Assembly: GCA_027946365.1 (NCBI GenBank)
Contig: JAPEUQ010000019.1
Span: 620,001-684,000 of the forward strand
Reading direction: 5' to 3'
From: Kalmusia sp. IMI 367209
Lineage: Eukaryota > Ascomycota > Dothideomycetes > Pleosporales > Didymosphaeriaceae
DNA: 64,000 bases
Positions 22,261 to 33,155 of this stretch are shown here, piece after piece. The stretch's first letter is position 1, and every line of letters begins with the position of its first letter. The notes beneath the pieces are model-generated. The model had not been told where the DNA came from. It was given only the letters and a program-made list of their open reading frames with translations, and did no database searches. A program made the translations under genes and the position numbers.

Positions 22261-24038
22261 ATGGGACTCCAGACCGGGAATACACAGGAATCGTCCAGCT
22301 ATCGGCCTTCACCCAGCTCTGATGCTGCATGGGAATTTCTCGAAAGGCATCGCAATGCCCATTTCGATTCCACCCATGTCAAATCTCTCCGCCGCAAGAT
22401 TGACTGGCACATTGTACCCATAATGTTCTGCTGCTACACAATGCAATTTCTCGACAAGGTCATCCTCAATGTATTCTTCTTGCCCCTGTACGTGAAAACT
22501 ACACTGAAATGACCATGCGGGCAGTACGCGGCAGTAATGGGGCTCGCGAAGGATCTTCACCTCAGAAACAACGATTTTAGTAACATCGCAACGTTCCTCT
22601 TCGTTGCACTTCTTTGCTTCGAAGTCCCCAACAGTGAGCCACCTGCATCTAACTGCCACCCGAGACGCTGATAAGAACGCCCCTTGGCCAGTTTACTTCC
22701 TACAGGTTGTCCCGGCCGCGAAATGGCTGGGCGCGAATGTTATGTTGTGGGGAGTCGCGACAGCATGCGGTGCGGCCGCTCACAATTATCAAACTCTACT
22801 CGTCTCTCGCATCTTTCTTGGAATATTCGAAGCGACCATCGGGCCATCTTTGCTGTTGATCAGCAGTCAGTGGTACACCAAATCCGAGCAAGCCCCCCGG
22901 TTCTGTCTCTGGTATTGTGGTCTTGGCGTAGGACAAATTGTTGGTGGCGCCATCTCGTACGGTTTCCAGAAGGTTGAGCCTGGCACTGGACTTGCTAGTT
23001 GGAGAATTATGTTTGTGGTACTGGGCTGCTTGACTATTTCAATTGGCCTTTGTACTTTCATATTCTTACCAGATACACCTATGAAGGCTCGTTGGTTGAC
23101 GGATAATGAGAAGGTTATGCACCTTGAACATGTCAGCGTCAACCGGACTGGCATTCAGGACCGCAAGTTCCGATCCAGCGAGATTATCGAGGCGCTCCTT
23201 GATCCGCAAGTGTATCTTCTCGTCTTATCGGTCATTCTTGTACGTTTCGAGCTGCTGGCTTCAGACAGTTACTGACCGTTTCGGTGCCATAGCTTTCCGT
23301 GTCGAGCGGCGTTGTTACGACTTACTCGTCCACTATCATCAAGAACCTGGGTTATAGCAGCCTTCAAACGGCGCTAATGAATATGCCGTCAGGAGCTGTC
23401 AGCATATTCTTCACATTGCTCGTAGGATACGGGATCCGAAAGCAGTCTCACCGATGGGCTTGGATCATTGCCTGCATCATCCCTACGTGAGTAACGCACC
23501 CCCCTTTTCTTATGTACATGAAGTCGTATTAAACCTCTGAAAATAGTATCATCGGTGCTGCTCTTATGTCCTTTCTGACCACCAGCAACCGTTCAGGGGT
23601 GCTAGCAGGTATCTATCTCGTCAATGCTGTCGTTGCGCCGCTCGCAGTCTTCTACAACGTACGTAGTGTGCAGCAAGCGACATTTATGCAACTTCTTTAC
23701 TTACGTGTAGCTTGCAGTGGACGGCCGCAAACATTGGGGGCGCAACAAAACGCGCCTTTACTGCTGCCATTGTCAGTGGCTCCTTCTCTATTGGTAACAT
23801 CATTGGTCCACAGACTTTCCAGGCCCGCGACGCACCCCAGTATCGTCCAGCCAAGCTTGCCATTTTGGGAACACAAGCAGGCTGCGCTTTTGTAACCTTC
23901 ATGTTGTTCCTCTACTACGTCTATATGAACAGAAAGCGTGTAGAGTCTATTGACGAGACGGAGGGTCGTTATATGGATCCCGAGGTCTGGGCAAGGCTCA
24001 CTGATAGAGAGAATTCGAAGTTCAGATACGTTTACTAA
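22261..24038 (+). CDS. MFS transporter, anion:cation symporter (Dal5/allantoate permease) family
   Basis: Six exons, 22261..22470, 22525..22633, 22692..23239, 23293..23486, 23547..23658 and 23718..24038, give 497 residues. All introns are 53-60 bp and all phases close. The N-terminus is cytosolic, followed by LRRKIDWHIVPIM and FLDKVILNYAAVMG, hallmarks of the Dal5/Tna1/vitamin-permease family. TM segments follow with FLGIFEATIGPSLLLISSQW, the inter-domain loop FLPDTPMKARWLTDNEK, and C-terminal KRAFTAAIVSGSFSIGNIIGP and FQARDAPQYRPAK. The family imports small anions such as allantoate, nicotinate, biotin or pantothenate. Proximity to the monooxygenase in the same orientation suggests the two serve one catabolic route, but this is inference. 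Confidence 0.9.
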
Positions 24039-24317
24039 GTAGTAAGGCATTTAGATTTCTCCATGAAACCTACCGCATTCACCTCGCCCGCATAGTTCTT
24101 GCTCTCTGCACTCAGGCTTGACATGGATGCGACTCCAAGCTGTCGGGACTCTGTTTTCACTTTTTAACGGGTGGTTTCTTATTATCCAATCTAGGGAAGT
24201 CACGAGACAGTTGCGATCTGCTAATGACTTGTCGGAGATTCCATCAGAATTGAGGAAAAAACATGAAAAGGGAACAACCTATGCAGCTTCAAGCTATTGA
24301 TGGGGTTAATTAGAGGC

Positions 24318-24590
24318 AATGGAAGCTAGAAAAGATGCAAGAAGAGAAGATCGACTCAAGAACAGAGAAGTTCCCGCTTGATATACTACTGGGAACACTT
24401 CAAGACGCCATTGAAGCCGTTCGGCCTTTAGGGATTCAGTACGTTCGGATAGACGTACTGTGTATTATTCAAAATCGTGAAATGTAGTGGGCGAAGGAAG
24501 CATAGAAGATGTCAAAGTACTATGGAAATGTGTATGTCAGCATCGTTGCAGTCTTGTCTGGTTCAATGGATACCGGCATGCAGATTGGCA
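24318..24590 (+). pseudogene. HET-domain gene relic
   Basis: Frame starting near 24318 reads a recognisable fragment of a heterokaryon-incompatibility domain: FPLDILLGTLQDAIEAVRPL, GIQYVRIDVLCIIQN, then KMSKYYGNVYVSIVAVLSG, with two in-frame TAG stops (around 24484 and 24508). The order and spacing match the canonical LPKTFRDAI, YLWIDSLCIIQD and YSNAYLTIAA. No start or downstream half is preserved. The stops could come from C-to-T changes, as with RIP, or from ordinary decay. Confidence 0.7.
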
Positions 24591-25690
24591 GCACTGACGA
24601 GCCATTTGAACATACAATTATTGGTCATTGGTCATTGGTCGCACGAATACGGGGTAGACCTGATACTGGCAGATAAAGGGCAAGTCTCACAATTGTTTGC
24701 AATGCATTCTAGAAATTTGCTTATGTACATTTCATCTGTTGACCAAGTAACGATATCTTTAACCTATATGGGACAAGTGCAGTTGAATACATGAAGAGTG
24801 ACTGGGCTCTTCTCGTGCTTCAATCATATTTGTAACATAACCTTAAGAGTGTCGTGTATCTTCTTGGAATAGCACATTTGTCAACAACACGCCATGCCCG
24901 ACCGAACAGAATTGATACTCCTCCAAAAAGCATTCGGCTCATGCCTTCGTTACAAGTGCACCAGCAATGTTACCCAGCCCAGGGCGAAATAGTTCATTTC
25001 TATACAAGAAAAAGGTTAATCCAAATGGAGGAACAACATTGTGCTTTCTCAAGAATAAATTAATGAAAACAAGCCTCCATGCAGCCGCAAATTTGTTGCA
25101 GGCCTTTGTAAGAAAGGTTAGGCTAATGGTTGGTCTCTCAGGCTCCTTCATTCGAACAGCTGAAGAGTACTTTCAATGTCCGCGTACTTTCTCGGACATG
25201 GCTACACACAGACCGGAGGAATCGACTTCAAGGAATAACGCTTCATTCGACAGAGACCGAGGACGTCAAATATCTTTTTGCAGAGATAGAAACTATTCTC
25301 GGACGATTAGCTAATCGCTGCCGTATAATACGCCTCTCAGCGCTGTCTAACGATAACCTATCTTACCAAGACCTGAGTTATAACTAGGACGTTCCGCTTT
25401 TGTAGAGGGGGAGAACATCTCTACACTATCTAGCCTACTCCACCGAAGCCTTAGTCATATTTAATATAACCCACCCTCACTATGCGTGATATAATACCTG
25501 AAAGCAATAGAAGCGACGCAAGACTATGTTGAAGAAATAACCGCTAGATTATCACAACGATCAGGAAGGGTAAATGAGGACTTGAAGTGTGCCATTCTTG
25601 ATTTCCGATGATACAATGTCCAGGCCCATTACTTGAGTCGAAGTTAGGTCACGACATCGTGATGTCTTTTACTTCTGCTATATTTCCAGG
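24591..25690. other. Gene debris, no intact gene
   Basis: About 1.1 kb downstream of the HET relic. Short protein-like stretches occur on the plus strand (around 25131-25385, and 25501-25611 reading LKAIEATQDYVEEITARL) but have no start and no family I recognise. A 7-bp unit (ATTGGTC) is repeated three times around 24620-24640. It is probably further decayed accessory-gene sequence. Confidence 0.4.
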
Positions 25691-27464
25691 TCACTTCCCA
25701 ACCCACCTCTTCTCCAATGACCTAAATACCGGGAACGAAACGCCACAAAATAGTGCGGTTAATTCATGTCCCACGTTTCCACCCTTCGCTCCTATCATCT
25801 TAGCAATAGGCCCTGTATACCAAGCGACCTTCATGCCTAACGCAGCACCCGCGAAGCCAAATGCAAAAGCCGCGATCGCTCCCCATCCAAATGGCAGGAG
25901 CTCACTACTAGCCCAAGCGTCCCAATCGTAGTTTGACCATCGAGAGCGGCGGAAGATGACATGTTCCTCAATGATTACGATCAAGTGAACGATAGTCCAA
26001 TAACCAATGATAGATAGAAATGTCTGAAGAGTGTCTGCGAAGAAGGCCGCTGCACAGCAACCGACTGTAATAGCGGCAACGAAACCGAATGTCACAAAGG
26101 CGATGCGGGGGACACGGAGAGCCCAAGGTCCGAAGTGTTGAGCATGTAGAGCGAAGGAATAATTGTTGGGGATATTGTTCTGTTTGTATCAGTTTTGAAC
26201 TTTGCGAACTCTCAAGCATGCACTTACTGGTATGGAGCTTAATGCTGCAATGACGAGCAGAAACTTGCCGAACCCCCCTGCTGGAAGAAGTGCCATCTTC
26301 AACGGGCCACCAACACCAGCTTCATGATATGCCAGTTTCCACGTTTGGTTGACTGTTGTTCCAGTAAAAAGTGCCGCACCAAGTGTCTGAACCAATACGG
26401 TAGGCACACAGATACCAATATATGTAGCAACAAAAATTTTCCAACGAGGTGTATTAACAGGCATTTTGACGTTGTAGTCTGCAGCACAGTTGATCCAAGA
26501 CACCGCGAATGAGAATATGATGGCGATTGTAGAGAAAGATGCCGCAGCTCCGTTAGCGCCAGTTGGGGATTTGATTGAGTTGCCATCGAGGTGCTTCGCC
26601 CCAGTTGCTGCTACAACACACCAGACGATGAAAGGTGGGATCCAGAGGTAGGCATCAAGGTGATGAATCCAAGTGATTCCTAATACGCAAATGATCCAGA
26701 CTGTAACACAAATGATGATCACGCCGACCCATTGCGGACATTTTCCGTCAGAAACTGCGTACAGAACCGAGGCACCGGAGATTGAGTTGATGGCATTCCA
26801 ACCTGTGGTGCTGATCATGGAGAATACTACTACGAGGAGATTCCCCCAGTAGCCAAATGAGTAGCGACTGAAAGTCGTCATTCGAAGCCCTGTAAGGCCG
26901 AATGTCGCGGTCCAGGCAGGCAGCAGACAGGCAGTGACATTGACAAGAATGATAATTGCGAAGCAATCCCAGAATGCGAGTCCCATGCTCCCACTGACCA
27001 TGCCAGTGTTCAAAGTTGCTACAGCCATGTTGGCACTCAACCTAAAGATTGTGAGCGAGTCTTCTTTTAGGGATGGAGAGTAGATTAGCAACAGGCGAGA
27101 CATTGGATTGCTGAAGGAATACAATATACACAAAATTGCCGCTAATACCGGGCGATGTACATTTGACAAGTTTTTTGACCTTATTTCCAATCACTAGCGA
27201 TGACGGTGAGCATTATATAAAAAGTACTTACCAAAATGTGCATGCATTCCACACCTTTGACGTATTATTCGCGCGGTCCTCATCACTCACTCTCTCGATC
27301 CCACCAGTCTCAACGGACAGCTTTTTCAACCAACCCTTGAAAAGTTCTTGGTTATTCTCTGGAGGTTCAAGATACCCCAATTGGACGTTATCAGTAGACG
27401 GACTCTCCAAAGATTGCTTAGAATTCATTTTGGTATCGACGGAAAAGGCAGTTTTTGAAGGCAT
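25691..27464 (-). CDS. NCS1-family nucleobase permease (purine-cytosine permease type)
   Basis: Exons are complement(join(25691..26179, 26228..27041, 27232..27464)), 511 residues. The introns are 48 bp and an unusually long 190 bp; both close in phase (FW|LSANMAVATLNTGMVSGSMG). The charged N-terminus (about 60 residues) leads into the typical FWLSANM start of TM1. Further family features are FSRYSFGYWGN, the STTGWNAINSISGASVLY helix, and SWINCAADYNVKMP. About 12 membrane segments are expected in the plasma membrane. Fungal members import cytosine, adenine, hypoxanthine or related bases by proton symport. It is divergent from the arylsulfotransferase-family gene and shares its promoter. Confidence 0.9.
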
Positions 27465-27931
27465 TGTCGGAACTTACCCTCCGTTTCGCATGTTGATGAA
27501 ACATGTTGATGCCTCATGCTCGTTATATGTTTGTGATGACCGCGTCGTGGTGTTGATGGTATTGAGCAATCCATCATCGAATTGTCGTGATCCTACTTAT
27601 CGCCGCGGCATACCGCGGACCAGACCGCGGTTCATGCATTCGCAAATCAGAGTACAGGTTGGAATACGGGTCTTGAAGAGCGCGTATCATCCGCGGCATC
27701 CCGAAGGTCAATCAAATTCGTCAGAAAGTCCGGCTTGCCGCGGTTCCGTACTCCCTGTTGCTGTGCTTTTGCAAGCTGATAAGAGTATAACAGTCGCTTA
27801 TGAGTTGCGGAACACTTCTCGAGCGTATCCTCCACAATTTATTTTTCTATCTTTACATATATTTACACTGGCAAAACATACAGCTTGAAGCTTGAAAATA
27901 AATACACATTGCGGCTCTTGTCAACTCTGAA
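27465..27931. promoter_or_regulatory. Divergent promoter with five CCGCGG palindromes
   Basis: The 467-base interval between permease and arylsulfotransferase-family gene contains CCGCGG at 27603-27608, 27613-27618, 27625-27630, 27691-27696 and 27738-27743. A sixth lies just inside the downstream coding region (about 27955). CGG triplets in inverted or everted pairs are the standard targets of Zn2Cys6 regulators, and such a gene lies 1.4 kb away (31,367 to 29,252). The clustering is directly visible; the link to that regulator is inference. Confidence 0.6.
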
Positions 27932-29053
27932 ATGGAACAGAGCACCCTTATCCGCCGCGGTGTTGGGCTCCGAGGCGTAGATCCACACAAAGTCTCGCCA
28001 GGCTATACACTTTTTGCCCATTTGACGAGTCCAGGCACGGTGAAGTTGATCGACAACCACGGACAGGAAGTTCATCGGTGGAACCTCCCCTATCGCCCTG
28101 GTCGACACGCGCAGATCTTGAAGAATGGCAACCTCGCATATAATGGCGTACATCCCGACGCACCACGGCTCTTTCCGCTCTGGCAAAAGTATCGGGGTGG
28201 GGTGATGATGGAGGTAGATCCACAAGGCAATGTCATCTCAGAACTTCGAGATCCGCTTGCACACCACGACCAGCACCATCTGGATAATGGCGAACTACTC
28301 TATACGACTGTTGAAGGACTAGATCCTGAGAAGAACGATGTTGTGCTTGGCGGCATTCCGAACAGTGAGGCGCCAGACGGGAAGGTGTATGCTGACTGCA
28401 TCAAGCACGTCTCACGATCAGGCGAGCTGCTATGGTCTTGGAAAGCAATCGAACACTTGGACCCGAAAAAGTTCGCTCTGCAGCCGCACTATCCTCGCGA
28501 ACACTGGCCATTGATAAATTCCGTCTATCCACTCCAGGACGGCAACATCCTCGCCTCTCTTCGCAGTGTTTCCGCTGTCATCATCATCTCCCGCGAGACC
28601 GGTGAAATTCTCTGGCATCTTGATTCGACCGTAGTGGCACAGCAGCACTGCGCAAGCGAGATGGAAGATGGTAGCATCTTGATATTCGACAATGGCACCT
28701 TCCGCCACCACGAAAGCGCAACTTACTCTCGGGTTATTCAGGTATCTCGCGAAGACAGGTCAATTGTATGGGAATACAAGGATCCGCATCCAATGACATT
28801 CTTCACGCCATTCATGGGAGGCGCCCAAAGACTGCGCGGTGGGAATACACTCATTACCGAAGCAGCCTTCGGTAGGATATTCGAGGTGACAGGGAAGGGC
28901 GAGTTGGTTTGGGAATACGTGAACCCTGATTTTGCAGACTATACGGGGTTGGACGCAAAGGAGATTGAAGGATACTTTGGTTATCCCGCAAATGCTCTTT
29001 TCCGGGCGTATAAGTATGCTCCAGAACAAATTCCATGGCTTCACCCCAATTGA
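27932..29053 (+). CDS. Arylsulfotransferase (ASST)-family beta-propeller protein
   Basis: An intronless frame of 373 residues. It belongs to the arylsulfotransferase/ASST superfamily, a six-bladed propeller whose bacterial members move sulfate between phenols without PAPS. Visible blades repeat the pattern of a hydrophobic strand plus DG(N)-L: LIDNHGQEVHRWNL, ILKNGNLAYNG, HHLDNGELLYTTVEG, LQDGNILASLRS, MEDGSILIFDNGT, RGGNTLITEAAFGRIFEV and GELVWEYVNP. A run of histidines (LAHHDQHHLDNG) is near the position where the family has active-site His residues. There is no signal peptide, so it is predicted cytosolic, unlike periplasmic bacterial enzymes. Absence of introns next to intron-rich neighbours allows, but does not prove, bacterial origin. 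The substrate is unknown. Confidence 0.85.
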   Translation: MEQSTLIRRGVGLRGVDPHKVSPGYTLFAHLTSPGTVKLIDNHGQEVHRWNLPYRPGRHAQILKNGNLAYNGVHPDAPRLFPLWQKYRGGVMMEVDPQGNVISELRDPLAHHDQHHLDNGELLYTTVEGLDPEKNDVVLGGIPNSEAPDGKVYADCIKHVSRSGELLWSWKAIEHLDPKKFALQPHYPREHWPLINSVYPLQDGNILASLRSVSAVIIISRETGEILWHLDSTVVAQQHCASEMEDGSILIFDNGTFRHHESATYSRVIQVSREDRSIVWEYKDPHPMTFFTPFMGGAQRLRGGNTLITEAAFGRIFEVTGKGELVWEYVNPDFADYTGLDAKEIEGYFGYPANALFRAYKYAPEQIPWLHPN

Positions 29054-29251
29054 GCAAAGGTGCTGATTGGCTATTGTTGTATTATGCTCGCTAAGGCAGT
29101 TTATAGTCTTGATTCAATGTCCAGTATGTCTATATTGATATGGCGGCTCCAGATGATTCATTACTCATAGTCGTCTTTAATAGTATTTGTACGCTTGAAA
29201 TCGGTGCACAGTGCGCTGGTATATCATATGTATTGTGCATGTTGGTTCAGA

Positions 29252-31367
29252 TTATGCGAGAGGTTGAAAGTCGGGTAGCATCGATGCACTGATTAGGTCA
29301 AAGGATGGTGTTCCGTAGAATTCCGGGAATAATTGTGCAAAGTCGTCCTGTATCGCTGGATCTACCCCAGCATAAGATGTATTGGGACTTGGTCCAGAGT
29401 TGGGGCGCAGCCTTTTATGAAAAGCAGCAACCACATCCCCCATAGTGTGGGCAACATGACAAGGGAGGCCGATGGCATGTAGCCACGATACGAGAGACAA
29501 CACGAGCTCGTCAAGCCTTTGAAGATCGTGTGACAGTGAGAGCGGCTCTTCGTGATTACTTAGCAACCGACAGAGAGTGACAGCTGCAAAGCTGATCATA
29601 TGATATATGTGATCTGTGAGGTGACGGGTTCGCTCATCGGTGGTATCCATAGCAAGTTTGATGATAGATGTGGAAAGGCGGACCATCTCAGAAAGAAGCG
29701 ACTCACGCACAGCAGAGGATCCTGTCTTTAGCGCCTGATCATAAGCTAGTAATTGAGCGAAATGGAAGCCCATTTGAACGAATTGTGATCGCGGCTGATC
29801 TACTCTAGCATTAGCAAAATCGTTGAAAGCAAGATGATGACTTGCCAAAAAGCCAACCCCATTCTTCCTTCCAATTATGTAGACATGTTTGTGTCTTGGG
29901 TAGATCAACTGGTATGCTACAGTTGCGGTAAATAATCCAATATAGATGCACCTCAGCCACCATTCTCGACTCGAAGTTAGTGGCACTATTAGAGCCGAGA
30001 ATAAGCCTGCATCTGCTGATGTCTGCTTCGTCAAGGACTGATTTGCGACGTGTCCCTACACAGTAGCTTTGAACATAAGCGAGGTGGAGAAGATGTTGAG
30101 AGAGAAGGACTGACTGAAGATGGACTAGGCATAGGTGGTTCCAGATGGACAAGTGGTCGAGATCTCTTTTGTCCAAAGTGGCGATGCGGCGGTCTTTCAC
30201 GAAATTGAAAAGACCGCTTGCAATACTATGTTGGAGAGCAAAGCCGCTAAGAAGCCAGCTATCAATTCCCAAGGGAAGCTGCCCTATGGTAGTTGACCAC
30301 ATACTGAGCACTAGCGAGGCTTGAAAGAACTCGATGGGTTGCGGCACGCTGAGCATTGCTTGTGAGAGTAGCACCTTCGCATCTTGGAACAATTTGGGGG
30401 CGAGGCGTGACGCCAAATCCTGCGACATGTGGCGGACAGCGATCAAAGAACATGCTGTGAGCAAGAGTGGAGATTTTCGAACATCTTCAAGCAAGCGTGC
30501 AATTGGTGCAGCCGGGTCAAAGGACACCCATCGGCCGTAATTTTCTTGAAACAGAGCAAGCAAAGCGACTGCCTCTTGTTCGCTGAGTAATCCCTTCACT
30601 ATGATGTCGTCTGAAAGACCTCGAGATGGCGTATTCCTAAATAGTAAAGGATAAGTTAATAACGTAAATCCGGCTTGCATTTCTAGGGTTGGCAATACGA
30701 CGAGCACGTATCTTTGTTATACAAAGGTGAGTCGAAGTAGGGTACACAGACAGTAACTTACGTTACGGTTCGATCTGTAGGTCGAACACCCGACTGAGCA
30801 GTAACGTCGCGAAGGACAAACAAAGGTGCAGGATGTTGTTCGCTGTTCTCTGCTTCAACGTCCATTTGGACAGATTGCTTTGGGGAAGAAGTATTTCTGG
30901 TGTATACTTCTCCTTTTTGGTTAGACACCTCTACAATGTTCAAAATCAGCGAACGGTTTGGTTGAGTCCACGAGGACGTATAATACGCATGAACCTGTTC
31001 CTCATATAGAAAGCACGTAGATCCTAGAATAGATGATGCACATAGCGACATACCGGATTCCACATCGTCTAATCTTTTTGCAAGCGCGGATACAAGGCGT
31101 TCCAGTCGTTCAACTCTCTCATCGTTGAGATCACTCCTCTCACTGGCCCCATTACCTCCAGAAAGCGCATAACCAGAGTAGGGCGTTTCAACGCTCAACG
31201 AGCATTCCTGGCCAAGTCGATCACAGCGCAGACACGCTCGCCCTAGATGGTTAGTACATACAAAACGATTCCTAAGGCATCTTACCAACAGTCGTTTCAT
31301 AGCATCTTGTCTTCTGTTTCCGACACGCGGAACACGCTTTCGAAGCACGACCGCGATCAGCCGGCAT
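29252..31367 (-). CDS. Zn2Cys6 transcription factor with fungal-specific domain
   Basis: Exons are complement(join(29252..29799, 29858..30636, 30762..31242, 31286..31367)), about 629 residues. A 43-bp first intron splits the zinc cluster: ACSACRKQKTRC then RACLRCDRLGQEC, completing all six cysteines. A short coiled coil (about residues 65-85, ERVERLERLVSALAKRL) would support dimerisation. The middle domain carries features of the fungal_trans superfamily (ATNFESRMVAEVHLYWIIY, PRSQFVQMGFHFAQLLAYDQ). The last intron is uncertain: a 58-bp version (29800-29857) and a 37-bp version both keep frame. The 125-bp intron 30637-30761 could hide a tiny exon. It ends convergent with the arylsulfotransferase-family gene and is the likely local regulator of the CCGCGG-rich promoter. 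Confidence 0.85.
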
Positions 31368-32077
31368 CACGTCGACTACCCAATCCTAGGCGCTGCGCAA
31401 CCCGAAATTTCCGTCTTCGGTGACTCGGGATGACTCTAAGTTAGCGCTCATGCTGGATAGAAGATATATGTGTTGACAGCCGTGGCGCAGCGATGGAACG
31501 GGACGCAAGTTGTCTACCGAAGGCGTGATAAAGCTAGTCCATGTTAGAATTAGCGCAGTTTTCCTCAGTCATACGCCTGTCACTACACTAGGGACAACAT
31601 ATAATCCGCTGTGAAGACACCGATAATTTATAAATTGACTATTTAAGTGATGAAGGCTCGGGTCATAGCCTCTGCGAGGTATACTCGTTATACAATTTCG
31701 CCCATCGTAGATTTCCGCTAGCACCCCGTCACGGCCGCTCTACTGTAATTATTAGACCTTATCTTCATGCAAACAATCTCTAAGTTTGACACCAGACTCA
31801 AACTAGCCACTAGTTCCATTGTATGATGCTCATATATGAGAAGATTAGTTTGCTCGAACTTGAACTCAAGGCAAGGGAGTACAGTGTTGAACGCTCCCAA
31901 AAGATTAACCTACACATGACGGAGCAGAAAGCACAGCTCCATAAAATCGCTGAATATAAAGAGAAAATTAGAAGCCCACGTACGATCCCATCACCAAAGC
32001 CCTAATACTCTGATTCTAGGTAAGGTAGCTTCGTAGCGTACGCCGTAGAAGTCGGCGCGATCCCTGGAGGCCAGTAG
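31368..32077. other. Upstream region of the Zn2Cys6 gene, no confirmed gene
   Basis: About 700 A/T-rich bases. A plus-strand frame at 31823-32005 would encode about 60 residues of strongly helical, charged sequence (KISLLELELKAREYSVERS...), possibly a first exon of the orphan gene that follows, but no splice path to it is convincing. Confidence 0.35.
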
Positions 32078-32934
32078 AAGGCTCGAAACAGTGCAGTAAG
32101 TTCGCATTTAATCCCGAAAGGCAAAGCAACTATTCCAATCGATACTCGGGACCGCATCGCCTCGCGCCCATCAACCTCTGCCACAAGCGCAGATACACAG
32201 GTCTCGCACAGTAGCCTCTCGAACGTAGACCGGCGCTCCCTACCCGTGAGCCCTTTCGTCCTCGCCCTGCCGTCGGCAGGAGCCCAGTCTCTGGAATGAG
32301 GACAGACTCACGCTGCTAATCCTTCAGAGTCGTATTACGCTATAGGCGAAGACGATATAGATGGACCAGGCACCCAGTCCAGTGTCGAAGTGCGCCCCAC
32401 GCACTCCATCAACCAAGCGCTACAGTCCACATCTACAAACCAAACTACCCACCCTATTACAACACGTCCGGCCCTTGAACCTCTACACCCTTCAGTGACT
32501 CTATCTCCTACCGACAACAACAAACCAAACTTACCTTCCCACATGCAGCATAAATGCCGCGAACACGCATTCCAAGGGCTCCGCGCTTCACATGCCCTCC
32601 ACTTCACCGGCCGATTCCGTCCTCCACCGCCACTGGCCACTCCGAGGGATTGGGATAGGGCCGCTGCGGAGGCTGTTTCAGGACTCCGTATTTCTGCATC
32701 CGTGGAAGGTGAGCGCGGCGAACTAATCGAAGTTCCGATTGAACCGAGAGATCTAGCGCCAATTCTGAGGAGGAAGTTGAGGAGAGAAGGATGGAGTGAG
32801 GAGAGGATGAAATTGGTTGTCGAGGTGAGTTCGATCAGTAAGCTGTGCTGGGCTGTGTTGGAGCTAACGGAGTGAGATAGGGTTTTATTGCTAGGCCTAT
32901 GATTCATGTTCAGCATAAGGGCGAGCGACACTGA
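32078..32934 (+). CDS. Orphan protein, 5' end unresolved
   Basis: I do not recognise the product. The 3' structure is clear. Exon 32306..32824 is followed by a 56-bp intron (GTGAGT, GAGCTAACGG, GATAG) and a final exon 32881..32934 ending in VQHKGERH. An upstream exon ending at 32245 (before a GTGAGC donor) fits in phase and is open back to 32078, but no start codon was found. The N-terminal part is Ser/Thr-rich and disordered. The C-terminal 110 residues look folded and charged (RGELIEVPIEPRDLAPILRR, KLRREGWSEERMKLVVEGFI). A long minus-strand frame over the same bases (32335-33021) is a shadow. Confidence 0.5.
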
Positions 32935-33155
32935 GCGACAGAAAAGAAAGGCTAATAAATGTTTAGGAATATGGTTAATGCTGTTGATGTCGTACGGATG
33001 GGCTATCGTACATGGTAGCACTACGGCACACGAACCCTCTAGGTGGTATTCATTCCTTCGTCTATTTGATTTAGCCCTACAGCGTGCGATGATCTATCCT
33101 ACAGTATCTTATTGTTTAGGCATGCGGCCGTAGCAAATGCAACATTCATATCGTA

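Noticed and set aside
32335..33021. Minus-strand frame of 228 residues
   Set aside because: The plus strand of the same region has splice-supported coding exons; the minus translation is Ser-rich antisense.
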